DNA from: CAVYUC01 sp963783085
GTDB taxonomy: Bacteria; Bacteroidota; Bacteroidia; Bacteroidales; Prolixibacteraceae
NCBI GenBank assembly: GCA_963783085.1
Contig: CAWAMJ010000007.1
Coordinates: forward strand, 186,001-250,000
Direction: 5' to 3'
Length of the DNA: 64,000 bases
A model generated the notes under the pieces. It was not told the origin of the DNA, did not search any database, and was given only the letters and a program-made list of their open reading frames with translations. The first letter of the stretch is position 1. Every line of letters begins with the position of its first letter. The position numbers and the translations under genes were made by a program. Below are positions 54,941 to 62,768 of this stretch, in pieces.

Positions 54941-56357
54941 ATGTTTGAATTTACCAAAAAGCCGAATAGCGCAGCCATCGCCTTTATCATTGCCGGAGCG
55001 GCGTGGTTTGTAGTTGGAACTTTTTACGGGTTGTTTTCGGCGATACACCTGATGGCGCCGGAATTTTTTAATAACATCCCGGGGCTGGTTTTCAGCCGAA
55101 CCCGACCGATTCATGTCAATACTGTTTTGTACGGTTTTGTGGTCAGTACGTTCATCGGAACCGGATTGTATTACATGCCGGCATTGCTCAAAAGAAGCCT
55201 CTGGTCGGAACCGCTGGCGTGGGTTAGTTTTTTCCTTTGGAATATTACGGTATTGAGCGGTCCGCTTACTTTTTCGTTCGGTTTATCGCAGGGGCGCGAA
55301 TACCAGGAATACCTCTGGATTTTTGATGTTGTGCTGGTAATTGCGATAATAACGCTGTGTATCAATTTGGTGATGACCATTTTGAACCGGGTTGAAAATT
55401 ATCTGTACGTGTCGGTATGGTATTTTGTAAGTAGTTTTTTGTGGATCGGCGGAAGTTATTTTTTGGGAAACGTAATGTGGGATCCGCCCGAAGGCGCGTT
55501 ACCTGGAATACTCGACTCTATTTTTCTGTGGTTTTACGGTCATGTTCTTCCCGGTCTGTTGTTAACACCGCTCGCGGTTGGCGCTGCCTATTTTGTAGTG
55601 CCGCGAATCACAAAAACGCCGCTTTATTCGCACACACTTTCCATTCTCGGTTTCTGGACGTTGGTGACGTTTTATTCCCATATTGGCGGGCACCACCTGT
55701 TGCAGGCGCCAATACCAGCCTGGTTGAAAACCATTGCAGTGGTCGATTCGATGTTGATGTTTATTCCGGTGCTGATTGTAATCGTAAATCTCTGGATGAC
55801 CTGGCGGGGAAAATCAGTGACAATAATGCGCGACGTGGCCGGAAAATGGATTGTTTTGGGAATAATCTGGTACCTGATTGTGGGAGCGCAGGGTTCATTT
55901 CAATCGATACCCGAAGTGCAAAAAATCACCCATTTCAATAACTGGGTTATCGGTCATGCACACATCGCAATTCTCGGTTTTTCCGGATTTATTGCCATTG
56001 GCACGGTGTGGCATGTGCTCCCGTTAATTACCGGCAGAAAATTATATTCAGATTCGTTTGGCAAACCTTCAGTTTATATTCGTGATGATTGGCCTCACCG
56101 GATTTTTTGTTGTACTCACCATCGCTGGGTTAATCCAGGGCGAGGGCTGGTACAACGGCGAAACCGTATATCGTATTTTGCCTGAACTGAATGTGTATAT
56201 GTCGTTACGAGCCATGTTCGGGTTGTTTATCATTGCCGGAGCGCTGATTCAGTTATACAATGTTATAATGAGCGTGAGAAAGAAAAAAGTTATTCAAACA
56301 GATAAACCTGTAAAAGTTGGAGATAAAGCTAAACCTGTAAAAGTTGCTGAAGCATGA
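54941..56357 (+). CDS. ccoN: Cytochrome cbb3 oxidase catalytic subunit CcoN, apparent frameshift
   Basis: About 471 residues in two frames. The first has the heme-copper core: HVNTVLYGFVVST, FYGHVLPGLLLTPLAV, YSHIGGHHLLQAP and HFNNWVIGHAHIAILGFSG, with ligand His of heme b, heme b3 and CuB. The second, from near 56058, supplies the last helices (GLTGFFVVLTIAGLIQGEGW). The shift is at TTT 56057-56059; with two T the joint reads SDSLANLQF. It reduces O2 at high affinity. The end overlaps ccoO by four bases. Confidence 0.86.
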
Positions 56358-57355
56358 AGATGAATCCCAGAATATTGATTATCGGAGGGTTGCTCGTTTG
56401 GGCAGCATCCATATCAATCATGGTTGTTTTTCCGGTGTTGAATATTAAAAATGCACCTTCCGACATATGGCGGCCAATGACCGAAATGGAAAAAGAAGGG
56501 CATGATTTGTATGTACAAAACGGCTGCAGCTATTGCCATTCCATGTATATCAGACCGTACGACTGGGGAATTGGCGCACATCGTATCGCACAGGCAGGCG
56601 ACTACTACGAACAGAAACCTGCTATTTTGGGTTCGGAACGAACCGGGCCCGATTTGTCGCAGGAAGGTGGCAGGCATCCCGACGACTGGCACATGGCACA
56701 TTTTGTTAATCCGCGGAATACCAGTCCTTTGTCGCTGATGCCTTCGTGGGAATTTCTTGGCGAAGAAAAAATAAAGCAATTAACAGCGTATGTACAGTAT
56801 TTAGGTTATAAGCAGGCCGATGTGCGCGTTGCCCGGCAAAAGTTCTGGAAAGAACAAGCCACTGCCGCTTACGAAGCAGGCCCCGATTCGAACATCGCCT
56901 GGATACATTCAAAAGTGCCCAGAGTATGGAGAGAAATGCCCAACCCATACCCGGCAACTGAATCTGCGTTAAAACGAGGGAAAAACATTTATCAGGAATT
57001 TTGTATTAATTGCCACGGCCCTGTGGGCGATGGCAACGGTCCGGCGGCGCAGTACCTGTATCCACCGCCGCTCAATTTTACAACATTGCGACGGAATTTA
57101 ATCGATGGGAAGTATATCGGCGGAATTTTCTATTATCAAATCATGAACGGAATAACCGGTACAGCCATGCCTTTTTTCAAAAAAGCGCTGGAGTCGGAAA
57201 AAATCTGGGACGTGTCGAATTACATCGCTGTTGAATTTGTGGGATATACCGATGCCGATATCGAGCCGGAAGGAATTGACGCATCTTATGAAGAGGAATG
57301 GATAAATACATACCAGCCGCCTGACTCAACCGGGCTGCCGGCAAAAGAGAAATAA
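56354..57355 (+). CDS. ccoO: Cytochrome cbb3 oxidase subunit CcoO fused to a second cytochrome c domain
   Basis: A 333-residue protein with an N-terminal helix (RILIIGGLLVWAASISIMVVF), the CcoO core with heme motif CSYCH and MYIRPYDWGIGAHRIAQAGDYYEQ, then a second class I cytochrome c domain with CINCHGPVGDGNGPAAQYL. A normal CcoO has one heme; the extra domain replaces CcoP, for which no separate gene is seen. It overlaps ccoN by four bases and abuts ccoS. Confidence 0.9.
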   Translation: MKMNPRILIIGGLLVWAASISIMVVFPVLNIKNAPSDIWRPMTEMEKEGHDLYVQNGCSYCHSMYIRPYDWGIGAHRIAQAGDYYEQKPAILGSERTGPDLSQEGGRHPDDWHMAHFVNPRNTSPLSLMPSWEFLGEEKIKQLTAYVQYLGYKQADVRVARQKFWKEQATAAYEAGPDSNIAWIHSKVPRVWREMPNPYPATESALKRGKNIYQEFCINCHGPVGDGNGPAAQYLYPPPLNFTTLRRNLIDGKYIGGIFYYQIMNGITGTAMPFFKKALESEKIWDVSNYIAVEFVGYTDADIEPEGIDASYEEEWINTYQPPDSTGLPAKEK

Positions 57356-57532
57356 ATGAAAAATGCAATCAATATATTGGTTTTATTACAAATTATCTAT
57401 GCGTTACTTATTGTAGCTATCGTAACAATTTCCGTTTTATGGGGATTGCGAACAGGTCAGTTTAAAAAAAAGAAAAATGCATCGAATCTTCCACTCGAAA
57501 TTGAAGATTCAAACATAGAAGATTCACGTTAA
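57356..57532 (+). CDS. ccoS: CcoS-like cbb3 oxidase maturation protein
   Basis: A 58-residue protein starting immediately after the ccoO stop. One helix (LIVAIVTISVLWGL) is followed by the CcoS motif W-x-L-R-T-G-Q-F at positions about 33-40, then a charged tail. CcoS helps insert heme into cbb3 oxidase in other bacteria. Its length and motif are normal for the family. Confidence 0.75.
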   Translation: MKNAINILVLLQIIYALLIVAIVTISVLWGLRTGQFKKKKNASNLPLEIEDSNIEDSR

Positions 57533-57543
57533 AAAAGGAAGAT

Positions 57544-57807
57544 ATGTTCGGATATGAAATACTGAGGGATAAATGGGTAATTCTGATGATGTTGGGCGGA
57601 CTGGCATTGCTGATTTACGTGGTGGTTCATTACAACGATTACCACAAACCGCGCAAAACAAAAGAGGGCGAGCCGGGCGAATACGAAACAGAATATATGG
57701 GATCGTGGGAGGCCATACCCTGGTCAGTGAAGGTAACCATTGCCGCCATTTTAATTTTTGCGGTGGTATATAGTGTTCATGCTATTATTCACCCTAACAG
57801 TTTTTAA
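57544..57807 (+). CDS. Small two-helix membrane protein of the oxidase operon
   Basis: An 87-residue protein with an N-terminal helix (WVILMMLGGLALLIYVVVHY), a charged middle (DYHKPRKTKEGEPGEY), then WEAIPWSVK and a second helix (IAAILIFAVVYSVHAIIHP). The IPWSVK-helix layout loosely recalls the N-terminus of CcoP or CcoQ, but the match is weak. It begins 11 bases after ccoS. It is probably a small cbb3/ACIII subunit (inference). Confidence 0.65.
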   Translation: MFGYEILRDKWVILMMLGGLALLIYVVVHYNDYHKPRKTKEGEPGEYETEYMGSWEAIPWSVKVTIAAILIFAVVYSVHAIIHPNSF

Positions 57808-57808
57808 T

Positions 57809-58087
57809 ATGCAATACGAAGAAAATACAAAGTGGAGCACACGCAAAAGCTGGTTTGTTGTTTTCGCCATTTCAGGCACATTACTCGCCTGGGCTATGAC
57901 GATGATGACGTTGGTTGAATCTGTTCCGCGGGAATGGGAATTCGGTAACATTGAATTCACGCCGGCAAAATCGGAATATTCCACCCACAATCCCGATGCG
58001 AAGACCGACGAGAATCAAATAGCGCCTTTGCCCGACGGAGTTTCCATGGAAGAACAAAATAAAAAAAACAACAACGAAAATGAATAG
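57809..58087 (+). CDS. Small membrane protein of the oxidase operon, unrecognised
   Basis: From the ATG at 57809, right after the previous stop, it is 92 residues; the upstream in-frame start overlaps the previous gene. One helix (WFVVFAISGTLLAWAMTMMT) is followed by a polar, Asn/Lys-rich tail ending QNKKNNNENE, probably periplasmic. It overlaps the next cytochrome gene by eight bases. Not recognised; may link the complexes. Confidence 0.6.
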   Translation: MQYEENTKWSTRKSWFVVFAISGTLLAWAMTMMTLVESVPREWEFGNIEFTPAKSEYSTHNPDAKTDENQIAPLPDGVSMEEQNKKNNNENE

Positions 58088-58556
58088 AAAGATTCTGCTC
58101 ATCGTTGCCAGTATCGTTTTTGTATGCTCAATTGCAGCCGCTATCCTGCTGTTCTCGGGGCCGCATATGCGCAACCAGTCTCATCTGCGCGCGTTTGAAA
58201 CCACCATGGCGCTGCCGCCGGCAAATACCGAATTTTATTCACATAAAACTTTTCGTGCCGAAGATATTATCATTCCGGAGAGTACCGAATCAAACGTCGC
58301 CAAAGGGAAAACATACTACGGATACTATTGCATTTTTTGTCACGGCGAAAACGGCAAAGGAAACGGGCCGGTTGGCGAAAGTTACATGCCACACCCGGCC
58401 GATTTAACCAGCGACAGCGTAAAAACATTTTCCACTGCCGAACTATACCGGCGTTCCTTTACCGGTACCGGCCATGCGCCGGTGCTCGAGCGTGTTGTTC
58501 CCGAGGATTTCCGAAGTTATATTCTGATGTATATCAGGGAAGGATTTCAGGATTGA
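58080..58556 (+). CDS. Monoheme cytochrome c (ActE-like)
   Basis: A 158-residue membrane-anchored cytochrome c: an N-terminal helix (LLIVASIVFVCSIAAAILLF), heme motif CIFCHGENGKGNGPVG and a later Met region (VGESYMPHPADL). This is the ActE-like electron carrier of alternative complex III, or a diheme-less partner of the cbb3 oxidase. It ends the operon; a gap of 131 bases separates it from the next gene. Confidence 0.8.
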   Translation: MNRKILLIVASIVFVCSIAAAILLFSGPHMRNQSHLRAFETTMALPPANTEFYSHKTFRAEDIIIPESTESNVAKGKTYYGYYCIFCHGENGKGNGPVGESYMPHPADLTSDSVKTFSTAELYRRSFTGTGHAPVLERVVPEDFRSYILMYIREGFQD

Positions 58557-58687
58557 CGCAGGATTCTTTTCTCCCGTCAGAAATTTATCGTCGGTTTTTT
58601 TGATTTTTGGCATACATTTTCATACGGTAAGTATAAATTATTCCGGTGGTGAAGTTCAATTATTAATCCATATAACATACAAAAATT

Positions 58688-59848
58688 ATGAAAGCAGCAG
58701 TTTACCACAAGCCAAAAGACATCCGGGTTGAAACAGTGGATGATCCGCGTATCGAAGATTCGCGCGACGCCATCGTCCGGGTTACCAGCACAGCTATTTG
58801 CGGATCGGATTTGCACATTTACAACGGCATGTTCCCACAGGTGAAAAATATGGTAATGGGCCACGAATTTATGGGAATAGTGGAAGAAACGGGTTCTGAC
58901 GTGAAAAAATTGAAAAAGGGCGACAGGGTGGTGGTCCCGTTTCCGGTTTCATGCGGAACCTGCTGGTTCTGCAACCACGATTTGTATCCTCATTGCGAAA
59001 ATTCGAACCCAAAACATTATGGCCCCGAAGGCGCCATGCTGGATCAGAAGGGAGGGGGTTTATTTGGCTACACCAATTTGTATGGCGGGTATGCCGGGGG
59101 GCAGGCAGAATTTGTGCGGGTGCCGTATGCCGATGTAGGTCCGCGCGTAGTGCCGGAAGGACTGAAAGACGATGATGTCCTGTTTCTCACCGATATTTTT
59201 CCGACTGGTTATGTTGGGGTCGACTGGGCAAATATTAAAGGCGGTGAAACGGTTGCTGTTTTCGGCTGCGGACCAGTGGGGCTGATGGCTCAAAAAGCAG
59301 CGTGGATGCGCGGAGCTTCCCGCGTAATCGGGTTAGACATTCTGGATTACCGGCTCGAGATGGCAAAAAAAGCATGCAACTCCGAAACCATTCATGTGAA
59401 AGACGAAAACGCGGTGGATATCATTAGGGAAATGACGAAAGGCAGGGGAGCAGACGTTTGCATCGATGCGGTGGGTATGGAAGCCGACCGGAGCATCATC
59501 GACAAACTGGCAACAATCATTCGTTTGGAGAAGGGAACAATCAACGCTTTAAAACTGGCGCTAAGCGCGGTGCGACGAGGCGGTTTTGTGTCGGTTTTGG
59601 GCGTGTACGGCTATAATTATGATAATTTCCCCATCGCCCAGATATTCGACAAGGGAATTCAGTTGCGGGCAGGTCAGGCGCCGGTACAGGCATACATCGA
59701 TGAATTACTCAATGTTGTTGCCGAACATAAAATAACACTTGACGATATTATTACACACCGGATGCCCCTGGAGGAAATTTCACACGCCTACGATATTTTC
59801 AACAAAAAAGAAGACAACTGTGTGAAAGTTGTCCTGAAAAATGAATAA
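58688..59848 (+). CDS. Zinc-dependent alcohol dehydrogenase (formaldehyde dehydrogenase-like)
   Basis: A 386-residue medium-chain dehydrogenase. Catalytic zinc region: CGSDLHIYNGMFPQ and GHEFMGIVEETG. Structural zinc: CGTCWFCNHDLYPHC (four Cys). NAD-binding VFGCGPVGLMAQKAAW follows. The long loop DPRIEDSRDAIVRVTSTAICG is typical of the glutathione-independent formaldehyde dehydrogenase subgroup. The substrate is unclear. It lies after the respiratory operon on the same strand. Confidence 0.92.
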   Translation: MKAAVYHKPKDIRVETVDDPRIEDSRDAIVRVTSTAICGSDLHIYNGMFPQVKNMVMGHEFMGIVEETGSDVKKLKKGDRVVVPFPVSCGTCWFCNHDLYPHCENSNPKHYGPEGAMLDQKGGGLFGYTNLYGGYAGGQAEFVRVPYADVGPRVVPEGLKDDDVLFLTDIFPTGYVGVDWANIKGGETVAVFGCGPVGLMAQKAAWMRGASRVIGLDILDYRLEMAKKACNSETIHVKDENAVDIIREMTKGRGADVCIDAVGMEADRSIIDKLATIIRLEKGTINALKLALSAVRRGGFVSVLGVYGYNYDNFPIAQIFDKGIQLRAGQAPVQAYIDELLNVVAEHKITLDDIITHRMPLEEISHAYDIFNKKEDNCVKVVLKNE

Positions 59849-59874
59849 AGCAGAACACACCTCAATAAAATGCT

Positions 59875-61395
59875 ATGGCAGTCAAAAATAAATACACACA
59901 GGCAATCTGGAGCGCAACTTCAAAAACCTGGCAGCCCCGCCCAAAACTGCAAAAAGACATTGAAGCAGATGTGGCAATTGTTGGCGGAGGTATAACCGGA
60001 ATAGCTGCGGCATACTTTCTTCAGCAATCCGGCAAAAAGGTTGCCGTACTTGAACAACGAAAAGTTGGGTACGGCACAACCGGTTCTTCCACCGGCAACC
60101 TGTATGTTCCTTCCGGAAAGTTTCATAAAATCCGGCATAAACACGGCAAGCAGGGGCTCCTCGATGTAATAGCGGCCAGAAAAGAAGCAATGGAATTTAT
60201 CGAAACCACTATTTCCAGGCATAACATCGACTGCGGTTTTACGAAAGTGCCGTGGTGCTATTTTTCTTCTGAAGCAGGGCAGGCGGCAGAGAAAGTGGAG
60301 CAGGAACTGGAAGCATTGAAAACAGGCGAAATAGACGTTTTTACAGATGCCCCTGAGAATTTTCCTTTTCCGGTGGCGGCCATGGCGAGGGTGGAAATGC
60401 AGGCCCAGTTCGATCCGCTTCAGTACGTTCAGCAACTGGCCGAAGCCGTTGAAGGTGAAAACTGTACCATCTTCGAAAATACAAAAGTAAACAGTATTTC
60501 AGATGGCGATCCCTGCATTCTGGAAACGGAAGGCGGAACCGTGAAAGCTAAAAAAGTTATTCAGGCTACGCATACCCCGAAAGGAGTTTATGCCGTTCAT
60601 GCTGAAATGGAAACTTACCGGGAGCATGCTGTTGCAGCAAAGCTGAAAAACGATGTGCCTGCCGGCGCAATCTACTGGCGCCAGGGCAAAGAAAACATGT
60701 ATTCTGTCAGAACGTGGTCCGGCGAAACCGGTTCCTGGTTAATTGTACTGGACGATTCGCACCTTACCGGCCATAAGGAACACACCGAAAAAAGCTACGA
60801 AAAGGTTGAAAAGTTCCTCCGGCGCTATTTCGATGTGGAAAAAGTGGAATACCTGTGGGCGGCGCAGAATTATAAACCTGCCGATGATATCCCGTATATT
60901 GGCACCAGTCCGCTGCAAAACAACGTTTACATTGCCACCGGTTTTGCAGCCGATGGTTTGGTTTGGGGTGTTGCGGCAGCCCGGATCATCAGCGATTTAA
61001 TTACCGGTGCGGAAAACAAACTGGCTACAGTTTTCAATCCCAAACGTTTTACCCCTTCCGCATCTTTTCAGCGATTTAAATCGGAAAACGTGCACGTGGC
61101 AAAGCACCTGCTCAAAGATTATCTCCTGAAAAGCGGGGAAAAAGAACTGCATGAAGTGAAAAGCGGGGAAGGGAAGATTGTAAAAATTGACGGTGAAAAA
61201 TATGCTGTTTATAAAAACGAAGGCGGCGCTGCATCCATCGTTTCAGCAATTTGCCCGCACATGGGTTGTGTGGTTCACTGGAACAGCGCTGAGCGAAGCT
61301 GGGACTGCCCATGCCACGGCAGCCGGTTTTCAACGGACGGCGAGGTGCTGGAAGGCCCGGCTTTCAATGGTTTGCCAAAGCTTTCCGATAAATAG
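59875..61395 (+). CDS. FAD-dependent oxidoreductase with C-terminal Rieske domain
   Basis: A 506-residue fusion. Residues about 30-380 form a DAO-type FAD domain (DVAIVGGGITGIAAAYFLQQ dinucleotide motif; SSTGNLYVPSGK; GFAADGLVWGVAAARIIS). The C-terminal ~100 residues carry a Rieske [2Fe-2S] site: CPHMGCVVHW and CPCHGSRFSTDG. The pair Cys-His/Cys-His ligands are complete. The substrate is unknown; relatives are called FAD-dependent Rieske proteins. It lies 27 bases after the zinc dehydrogenase. Confidence 0.93.
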   Translation: MAVKNKYTQAIWSATSKTWQPRPKLQKDIEADVAIVGGGITGIAAAYFLQQSGKKVAVLEQRKVGYGTTGSSTGNLYVPSGKFHKIRHKHGKQGLLDVIAARKEAMEFIETTISRHNIDCGFTKVPWCYFSSEAGQAAEKVEQELEALKTGEIDVFTDAPENFPFPVAAMARVEMQAQFDPLQYVQQLAEAVEGENCTIFENTKVNSISDGDPCILETEGGTVKAKKVIQATHTPKGVYAVHAEMETYREHAVAAKLKNDVPAGAIYWRQGKENMYSVRTWSGETGSWLIVLDDSHLTGHKEHTEKSYEKVEKFLRRYFDVEKVEYLWAAQNYKPADDIPYIGTSPLQNNVYIATGFAADGLVWGVAAARIISDLITGAENKLATVFNPKRFTPSASFQRFKSENVHVAKHLLKDYLLKSGEKELHEVKSGEGKIVKIDGEKYAVYKNEGGAASIVSAICPHMGCVVHWNSAERSWDCPCHGSRFSTDGEVLEGPAFNGLPKLSDK

Positions 61396-61670
61396 TACCA
61401 CCAGACGCCCGGAGAATCAATGGGTTGTTTTTGCTGATCTTTTTAATATTGCAGATAGTGTGCCGGGGAAAATTTTCAACAGTTTTCACGGAAACACCTT
61501 CTCCACAATCGCATTTTTTGTTTCATAAATTCATCATTATTTGAGGAAAATTCCTCAGAAATGGTGAAACTTTCCCACACATGAAATATGTTTAACTTGC
61601 TGTATATGAGTACATAAATTTTTTTGGAATACTTTTTCCGTCTCCAAACACAACTTTAAATTTAATTTGT

Positions 61671-62768
61671 ATGAGAATTGCACAAGTTGCCCCATTATAC
61701 GAAAGTGTTCCCCCAAAACACTATGGAGGTACAGAACGCGTTGTGCACTGGATTACCGAAAGGCTTGTGGAGCTTGGCCATGAAGTCACCTTATTTGCGA
61801 GTGGAGATTCGGTTTCCGGCGCCAGATTATTTTCGCCCGTAAGAAGATCATTAAGAACCGACAAGCAGGTTGCTGATTCTTTAGCTCCTCATTTCATCCT
61901 GATGGAAATGGTGGAAAAAGAAGCGCCTGATTTTGATGTTATTCATTCACACATCGATTATTTGTATTACCCGTTAATGAAAAGAAAGCGGCACAAATAC
62001 CTTACTACACTTCACGGGCGGCTTGATTTGCCGGAATTACAATTTTTATATGACCGTTACCGCCGCATACCGTTGATTTCTATATCTGATGCACAACGAA
62101 TACCCATTCCGTTCGCCAATTGGAAACGAACTGTTTATCATGGTTTGCCACTAAATCTTTTCCATTTTAATCCGGATGGTGGTAAATATTTAACGTTTGT
62201 TGGTCGTATTTCTCCTGAAAAAAGGTTGGACAGAGCTATTGAAATCGCTGTAAAAGCAGGGATTCCTTTTCGTTTTGCTGCTAAAATTGATAAAGCTGAT
62301 AATGAATATTTTGAAAGAAAAATAAAACGCCTGCTTAAGCATCCTCTGGTGGAGTTTTTGGGAGAAATAAACGATCGTGAAAAACAGGAATTGTATGGCA
62401 ATGCACTTGGTCTTCTCTATCCGATTGACTGGCCTGAACCTTTCGGATTGGCTATGATTGAAGCAATGGCTTGCGGAACTCCTGTAGTAGCGTACCGGAA
62501 CGGAAGTGTTCCGGAGGTGATAAATGAAGGAATTACCGGATTTATTGTGAATTCACAGGAGGAAGCCATAGAAGCGGTTAAAAAACTTTCTCAGTTAAGC
62601 AGAAAAAAATGCCGGTTGATTTTTGAAGAACGGTTTTCTGTGCAAAGGATGGTTGATGATTACTTATCCGTGTATAATTCGATACAACGAATTGATGGTA
62701 AAAACATGTTGCCGTTAATCAATGAACCGTTAAAAGTTAAAGATTATGAAACAGACAACTTTAAATGA
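61671..62768 (+). CDS. Family 4 glycosyltransferase
   Basis: A 365-residue GT-B enzyme. N-terminal VAPLYESVPPKHYGGTERVV and HSHIDYLYYP, C-terminal donor site YPIDWPEPFGLAMIEAMACGTPVVAYRNGS with the EX7E motif. It resembles glycogen/maltosyl transferase-like GT4 enzymes that pair with a debranching enzyme. The next gene starts inside its last 23 bases. It may extend or build a storage glucan (inference). Confidence 0.88.
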   Translation: MRIAQVAPLYESVPPKHYGGTERVVHWITERLVELGHEVTLFASGDSVSGARLFSPVRRSLRTDKQVADSLAPHFILMEMVEKEAPDFDVIHSHIDYLYYPLMKRKRHKYLTTLHGRLDLPELQFLYDRYRRIPLISISDAQRIPIPFANWKRTVYHGLPLNLFHFNPDGGKYLTFVGRISPEKRLDRAIEIAVKAGIPFRFAAKIDKADNEYFERKIKRLLKHPLVEFLGEINDREKQELYGNALGLLYPIDWPEPFGLAMIEAMACGTPVVAYRNGSVPEVINEGITGFIVNSQEEAIEAVKKLSQLSRKKCRLIFEERFSVQRMVDDYLSVYNSIQRIDGKNMLPLINEPLKVKDYETDNFK

